The notes beneath the pieces are model-generated. The model did no database searches. It was not told the origin of the DNA and saw nothing but the letters and a program-made list of their open reading frames with translations. The position numbers were made by a program, and so were the translations under genes. From Thermoanaerobaculia bacterium (lineage in GTDB: Bacteria > Acidobacteriota > Thermoanaerobaculia > Multivoradales > JAHEKO01): 10,122 nucleotides of DNA. This document shows positions 7,024 to 10,122 of the stretch, piece after piece. The DNA lies in the NCBI GenBank assembly GCA_029287645.1, contig JARFQS010000054.1, positions 1-10,122 of the forward strand, given 5' to 3'. Position 1 is the stretch's first letter, and every line of letters begins with the position of its first letter.

Positions 7024-7080
7024 GTTGCGGGCTGCACCAGAGGGTGACTGCTTCCACTGAGTAGCACCGCGAACCGTGCC

Positions 7081-7086
7081 TATAAT
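7081..7086 (+). promoter_or_regulatory. Consensus -10 box TATAAT upstream of the DUF4388 gene
   Basis: A perfect TATAAT lies 18 bases before the ATG at 7105. Transcription starting about 7 bases downstream would leave a leader of only about 11-13 bases. That leader has no purine-rich ribosome site. No consensus -35 is seen at 16-18 bases. The flanking TATAATCG is shared with the -10 upstream of the gene at 8944. Confidence 0.5.
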
Positions 7087-7104
7087 CGAGCGGGCGCAGT
7101 CGCC

Positions 7105-8253
7105 ATGAGCATCACCGGTAACCTCAAGACGATGGAGCTCGCCGAGCTCTTGCAGTGGCTCTCTCAGGGCCGCAAGAGCGGGACTTTGTACATCAACAAC
7201 GGCAAGGTCGAGAAGCAGATCTTCTTCCAGGAAGGAACGATCGTCTCTTCGGCCGCCAGCGACCCGAAGGAATACCTGGGCCACTTCCTGGTCAGCCACG
7301 GCTTTATCGACGAGCTCACCCTCGCCAAAGCCATGGAGATGCAGGAAGACAACAAGATGCTCCTCGGCAAGATCCTGCTGACCATCGGCGCGATCTCGGA
7401 GACCGACCTCGACCGCATGCTGCGCCTCAAAGCCGAGGAGAGCATCTACGAGATCTTCACCTGGACCGAGGGCGAGTTCCGCTTCGCCGATGGGGACCTA
7501 CCGGACTACCACATGTGGCCGCTCTCGCTGAGTGTCACGGCGGTCGTGCTGGAGGGCCATCAGAGGGTCGACGAGTGGAAGCAGATTCGCGCCCGCATTC
7601 CGAACAGCAGCGCGGTGCCGGTAGCCACACGCGAGCTGAGGAGCGAGGAGCCGGATCCCGGAGTCGAGAAGATCCTGGCCCTCGTCGATGACGACCGCAC
7701 CATCCAGGAGATCGCCCTGCAGACCCACTCGGGAGAGTTCCACGTCTGCAGGGTCCTGTATGAACAGATCCGAGCCGGCAGGCTCAAGATCGTTCGTCCC
7801 CGCCAGATGAAGGTCGAGGCCGAGGCGGCACCGACTCCGCAAGTCACCAACGACGACACGGTCGACGCCGACTCCCTGTTGCGGATCGCGGACCAGCACA
7901 TCGAGAGCCGAGAATTCGCCCGCGCCATCCGACACCTGAGAGCCGCCCAGAACCTCGAGCCCGACAGCAACCGCATCAAGCGAACCGTCGAAGCCGCCGA
8001 GAAGCGGATCGTTCTCGCCGTCCGACAGGACGGAATCGAAATGAAGGCCGTGCCGGTACTCAAGTGCGACCCGTCCGCACTCGACACCCTGGATATCTCG
8101 CCACAGCAGGGGTTCATCCTGACGCGACTCAACGGTACCTACGATATCCAGACGATTCTGAAGATCACGCCCGTCCCACCGCTCGAAGCGCAAGTCTTGT
8201 TCTGGAAGCTGCACCAGGCAGGCCACATCGATCTGGAACCTCCGAAGAGCTAG
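7105..8253 (+). CDS. DUF4388 (PATAN-type) regulatory protein with tandem MshEN-like motifs and TPR-like segment
   Basis: This 382-residue protein has no signal peptide or membrane segment. Residues 1-55 are the typical DUF4388 opening (ITGNLKTMELAELLQWLSQG, then KSGTLYI and IFFQEGTIVSSAAS). Residues 57-80 and 86-109 are two 24-residue repeats with the pattern LGxxLxxxGxIxxxxLxxxM/L, separated by 5 residues. Residues 110-135 are ESIYEIFTWTEGEFRFADG, again typical. A winged-helix-like segment follows at about 186-230 (VEKILALVDDDRTIQEIA, VLYEQIRAGRLKIV), then a TPR-like helix pair at about 255-300. A second winged-helix-like segment lies at about 335-378 (LNGTYDIQTILK, VLFWKLHQAGHIDLE). DUF4388 proteins are common in predatory, gliding and environmental bacteria, often beside response-regulator or GTPase genes, but their biochemical role is not settled. 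It has its own TATAAT, and the short leader lacks a ribosome site. A signalling-adaptor role is inference. Confidence 0.85.
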   Translation: MSITGNLKTMELAELLQWLSQGRKSGTLYINNGKVEKQIFFQEGTIVSSAASDPKEYLGHFLVSHGFIDELTLAKAMEMQEDNKMLLGKILLTIGAISETDLDRMLRLKAEESIYEIFTWTEGEFRFADGDLPDYHMWPLSLSVTAVVLEGHQRVDEWKQIRARIPNSSAVPVATRELRSEEPDPGVEKILALVDDDRTIQEIALQTHSGEFHVCRVLYEQIRAGRLKIVRPRQMKVEAEAAPTPQVTNDDTVDADSLLRIADQHIESREFARAIRHLRAAQNLEPDSNRIKRTVEAAEKRIVLAVRQDGIEMKAVPVLKCDPSALDTLDISPQQGFILTRLNGTYDIQTILKITPVPPLEAQVLFWKLHQAGHIDLEPPKS

Positions 8254-8274
8254 GCTCCGAAGCCAGGTGTCTCG

Positions 8275-8898
8275 CTAGCCGCCCCGAGGCCGTGGCCGGG
8301 ATACGTGCGGGTTGCCTCGAATCGAGAATCGCAGGGGCCACGCAGCCGCATCGCCGGCGTAACCGATACCGATTCGCGGTCCGGTCACCATCTCCTCCGC
8401 GCTCACCGGCTCGCCTTCAGTGAATCGCAGCGGGCCGCGAGAGAGCGCGACCCCATCGAAGTCGCGATCGACCTTCAGCGCCTGACAGAGCTTGCCAGGT
8501 CCTCCGGCAACATCTCCTGGGCGGGGGGTGCGCCTGAGTCCTCGGTGCTCGAGCATGGTCTCTGCACCACGGATGGGCTCGCCGGCACGCAAGAGCACGG
8601 CATCGCCATTCCCTCTGTGGCCGGTCACTGCGTTCAGGCAGAAGTGCATTCCATAAATGAAGTAGACGTAGGCCACTCCTCCGTCTGCGTAGAGGCTTCT
8701 GTTGCGCTCGGTGTGCCGCCCGTTCCAGGCATGACTCGCTCGGTCCCCAGCTCCAAGGTAGGCCTCCACTTCGACGATCCTCAGAATCAGGCGCTCCCCT
8801 TCGAGCTCGCGAACCACCAAGCGGCCCAGAAGGTCCGGCGCGACCTCCTCGGCGGGTCTGCGGTAGAACTTCGGCGGCAGGGTTCGCAGTCGCCCCAT
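8275..8898 (-). CDS. DNA-3-methyladenine glycosylase, AAG/MPG family
   Basis: This 207-residue base-excision repair enzyme is of the alkyladenine glycosylase family, which removes 3-methyladenine, hypoxanthine and related lesions from DNA. The conserved blocks are FYRRPAEEVAPDLLGR, RIVEVEAYLGAGDRASHAWN, YVYFIYGMHFCLNAVTG, GPGKLCQALKVD and PRIGIGYAGDAAAWPLRF. By alignment to human AAG, Glu45 is the general base (Glu125). Tyr47, His56 and Tyr79 match the base-stacking and pocket residues Tyr127, His136 and Tyr159, and Asn89 matches Asn169. The enzyme should therefore be active. The length is normal for bacterial members. Its stop lies 21 bases from the stop of the convergent DUF4388 gene. Its start is 45 bases from the divergent beta-helix gene. 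The ribosome site is weak. No Ada-type regulator is adjacent. Confidence 0.95.
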   Translation of the reverse strand: MGRLRTLPPKFYRRPAEEVAPDLLGRLVVRELEGERLILRIVEVEAYLGAGDRASHAWNGRHTERNRSLYADGGVAYVYFIYGMHFCLNAVTGHRGNGDAVLLRAGEPIRGAETMLEHRGLRRTPRPGDVAGGPGKLCQALKVDRDFDGVALSRGPLRFTEGEPVSAEEMVTGPRIGIGYAGDAAAWPLRFSIRGNPHVSRPRPRGG

Positions 8899-8931
8899 GG
8901 CAAGCGAGAGTCTACATTCCTTCGACAGTCC

Positions 8932-8937
8932 TATAAT
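8932..8937 (+). promoter_or_regulatory. Consensus -10 box TATAAT 6 bases before a start codon (leaderless transcript candidate)
   Basis: A perfect TATAAT ends 6 bases before the ATG at 8944. RNA polymerase usually starts 6-8 bases after the -10 box, so the transcript would begin at or next to the start codon. There is no purine-rich ribosome site in between. No consensus -35 lies at 16-18 bases. Confidence 0.55.
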
Positions 8938-8943
8938 CGGGCC

Positions 8944-9636
8944 ATGCCGGCCTCGACTCTTCCGCTACTCGTCTCTGAGCTTCCAGCGGAGATCCTCGAG
9001 ATCTACGACCCCGCGGCTCCCTGGGATCTCCTCGGAACGGGTCTCGATCAGCTCCTGGGAGCCCTGCCGTCCAGTGCTATCGAGAGCCCGCTCTCGCCGG
9101 AGGTTCACCTGCTCGGGGATCGGATCGTCATCGGTCCGGGAGCACGGATTCACCCCGGCGCACTCATCGAGGGCCCCATCCGGATCGGCCGCGACGTGGT
9201 GATTCGCACCGGCGCCTACCTGCGGGCCGGCAACTGGATCGGGGACGGGTGCGTCGTGGGGGCCAACACGGAGGTCAAGCGATCCATCTTTCTCGACGGA
9301 GCCAAGGCTCCGCACTTGAGCTATGTCGGAGACTCGATTCTGGGGAGGGAAGTGAACCTCGGCGCCGGGAGCGTGCTCTCCAATCTTCGACACGACGGAC
9401 GACAGGTTCAAATCCCATTCGGAGGTTCGCACCTGGAGACGGGGCGGCGCAAGCTGGGAGCCATCCTGGGGGATGGCGTGCTGACGGGGTGCAACTGTGT
9501 TCTCTACCCGGGTGTCGTGGTGGGGAGGTCCAGTCAGATCTATCCCGGGGTCCAGCTTCGCTCGGGGGTCTACCCGGAGGGTAGTCTCGTCAAGCTCCGT
9601 CAAGAGCTCGAGATCGTGGAGCTCCGGACCGACTGA
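8944..9636 (+). CDS. Left-handed beta-helix acyltransferase-like protein, GlmU C-terminal type without uridylyltransferase domain
   Basis: This 230-residue protein has a short N-terminal region (1-55, including PWDLLGTGLDQLL), then hexapeptide repeats (about 58-210) such as IVIGPGARIHPGALIEGPIR and WIGDGCVVGANTEVK. The core matches the acetyltransferase half of GlmU. Relative to E. coli GlmU, EVK at 110-112 matches Glu349-Lys351, His124 matches the catalytic His363, Tyr127 matches Tyr366, Asn138 matches Asn377 and Asn147 matches Asn386. Arg153 stands where Lys392 is expected. A segment with GGSHLETGRRKLGAILGD follows, as in stand-alone sugar-nucleotidyltransferase-like beta-helix proteins. 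The N-terminal pyrophosphorylase domain of GlmU is absent. The likely role is acyl transfer to a sugar phosphate or nucleotide sugar, but the substrate is not known. The frame stays open upstream to about 8305, yet that part is antisense to the glycosylase gene. ATG 8944 just after TATAAT is the real start. Confidence 0.85.
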   Translation: MPASTLPLLVSELPAEILEIYDPAAPWDLLGTGLDQLLGALPSSAIESPLSPEVHLLGDRIVIGPGARIHPGALIEGPIRIGRDVVIRTGAYLRAGNWIGDGCVVGANTEVKRSIFLDGAKAPHLSYVGDSILGREVNLGAGSVLSNLRHDGRQVQIPFGGSHLETGRRKLGAILGDGVLTGCNCVLYPGVVVGRSSQIYPGVQLRSGVYPEGSLVKLRQELEIVELRTD

Positions 9637-9679
9637 AACCATTTGGAGCCGGGCGGAGGCCGAGGCAGGTCGCGTAGGT

Positions 9680-10122
9680 CTACTGCTGGCCGTCGCCGGA
9701 CGGCATCTTGACCACGACCAGGGTCCGGTCGTCCTCCGCCGGCGCGCCATTGCAGTAGGCCTCGAGTCGGTCGAAGATGGCGTCGATGACCTCGGTCGCC
9801 GATTCGGATCGGTGCTGACGGGCCGTCTCGATGAGCCTGTCGAGCCCGAACTCCTCCAGCTCGCCATCCTCCCCTCGACAAGTCGCCTCGATGATGCCGT
9901 CCGTGTAGAGAACCAGGAGATCGCCAGGTCGGATCTTGACGAAGCCCCTTTCGTAGGTGGCGTCTTCGATCGGGCCGAGCACCACACCGCCCCGCTCCAG
10001 CAGCTTCGTGCTCCCATCCGCCGACAGACGGAAGGGTGCCGGATGCCCGCAGTTCACATAGACGAAGTTGCCGCTGCTCTCCAGCTCACCGTAGACCATG
10101 GAGACGAAGCGACTCGTCAGAG
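9680..10122 (-). CDS. SpoIIE/RsbU-type PP2C serine phosphatase, C-terminal part (5' end outside window)
   Basis: About 147 C-terminal residues of a PP2C-like phosphatase of the SpoIIE/RsbU class are visible. The frame is open through the right edge, and the residues before the internal Met at 10099 (SRFVSMVYGELE) already fit the family, so the gene starts outside. Conserved pieces are the strand and loop VYVNCGHPAPFRL, a GxxLG-type GGVVLGPIED, GDLLVLYTDGIIEA with the metal-binding Asp, the FGLDRLIE helix region and the terminal DDRTLVVVKM with the second metal-binding Asp. This class dephosphorylates STAS anti-sigma antagonists and so reverses the kinase. Its sensor domain, if any, lies outside the window. 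The stop faces the beta-helix gene across 43 bases in which I see no clear terminator. The RsbV-like protein at 2879-3220 is a plausible substrate, but the two loci are about 6 kb apart. Confidence 0.93.
   Translation of the reverse strand, partial: LTSRFVSMVYGELESSGNFVYVNCGHPAPFRLSADGSTKLLERGGVVLGPIEDATYERGFVKIRPGDLLVLYTDGIIEATCRGEDGELEEFGLDRLIETARQHRSESATEVIDAIFDRLEAYCNGAPAEDDRTLVVVKMPSGDGQQ

Noticed and set aside
8305..8943. Upstream extension of the beta-helix gene in the same frame.
   Set aside because: This part is antisense to the DNA glycosylase. Homology to beta-helix proteins begins only after ATG 8944, which also follows a TATAAT.
9637..9679. GC-rich convergent gap that might hold a bidirectional terminator.
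   Set aside because: I could not find a clean inverted repeat of useful length.

Overview
This window is GC-rich, tightly packed bacterial chromosome with ten recognisable protein genes, two of them cut by the window edges. I see no tRNA, rRNA, CRISPR array, insertion sequence or phage gene. The mix of a DUF4388 regulator, an RsbV/RsbW/SpoIIE-type partner-switching set, an EnvC-CtpA-like pair and a class II fructose bisphosphatase would fit Acidobacteriota or a former deltaproteobacterial lineage such as Myxococcota. This placement is an impression from gene content, not a phylogenetic result.

Layout. The left edge holds the end of an FtsX/YbbP-like ABC permease on the + strand. It converges on a five-gene run on the - strand that reads right to left from about 4677 to 434: a CPBP-type intramembrane protease, an RsbW-like anti-sigma kinase, an RsbV-like STAS protein, an EnvC-like coiled-coil protein with a degenerate LytM domain, and an S41-family PDZ protein. 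The kinase and STAS genes overlap by 4 bases, and the other gaps are 24-57 bases. A divergent 121-base region then leads to + strand genes for glutaryl-CoA dehydrogenase, GlpX-type fructose-1,6-bisphosphatase and a DUF4388 regulator. Next come a - strand alkyladenine DNA glycosylase, a divergent + strand left-handed beta-helix protein resembling the GlmU acetyltransferase half, and a right-edge fragment of a SpoIIE/RsbU-type PP2C phosphatase on the - strand.

How the genes may work together. The anti-sigma kinase, the STAS antagonist and the phosphatase about 6 kb away supply the three classical roles of a partner-switching circuit, although no sigma factor is in view. The kinase and STAS genes lie directly upstream of two envelope genes. 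The most striking observation is that both envelope proteins look like pseudoenzymes. The LytM domain has lost most M23 zinc and catalytic residues, as in the amidase activator EnvC. The S41 protein has Gly and Leu at the exact positions of the catalytic Ser and Lys. A second notable signal is a tandem pair of 24-residue motifs with a 5-residue spacer in the DUF4388 protein. These match the spacing of the cyclic-di-GMP-binding MshEN domain but lack its leading Arg.
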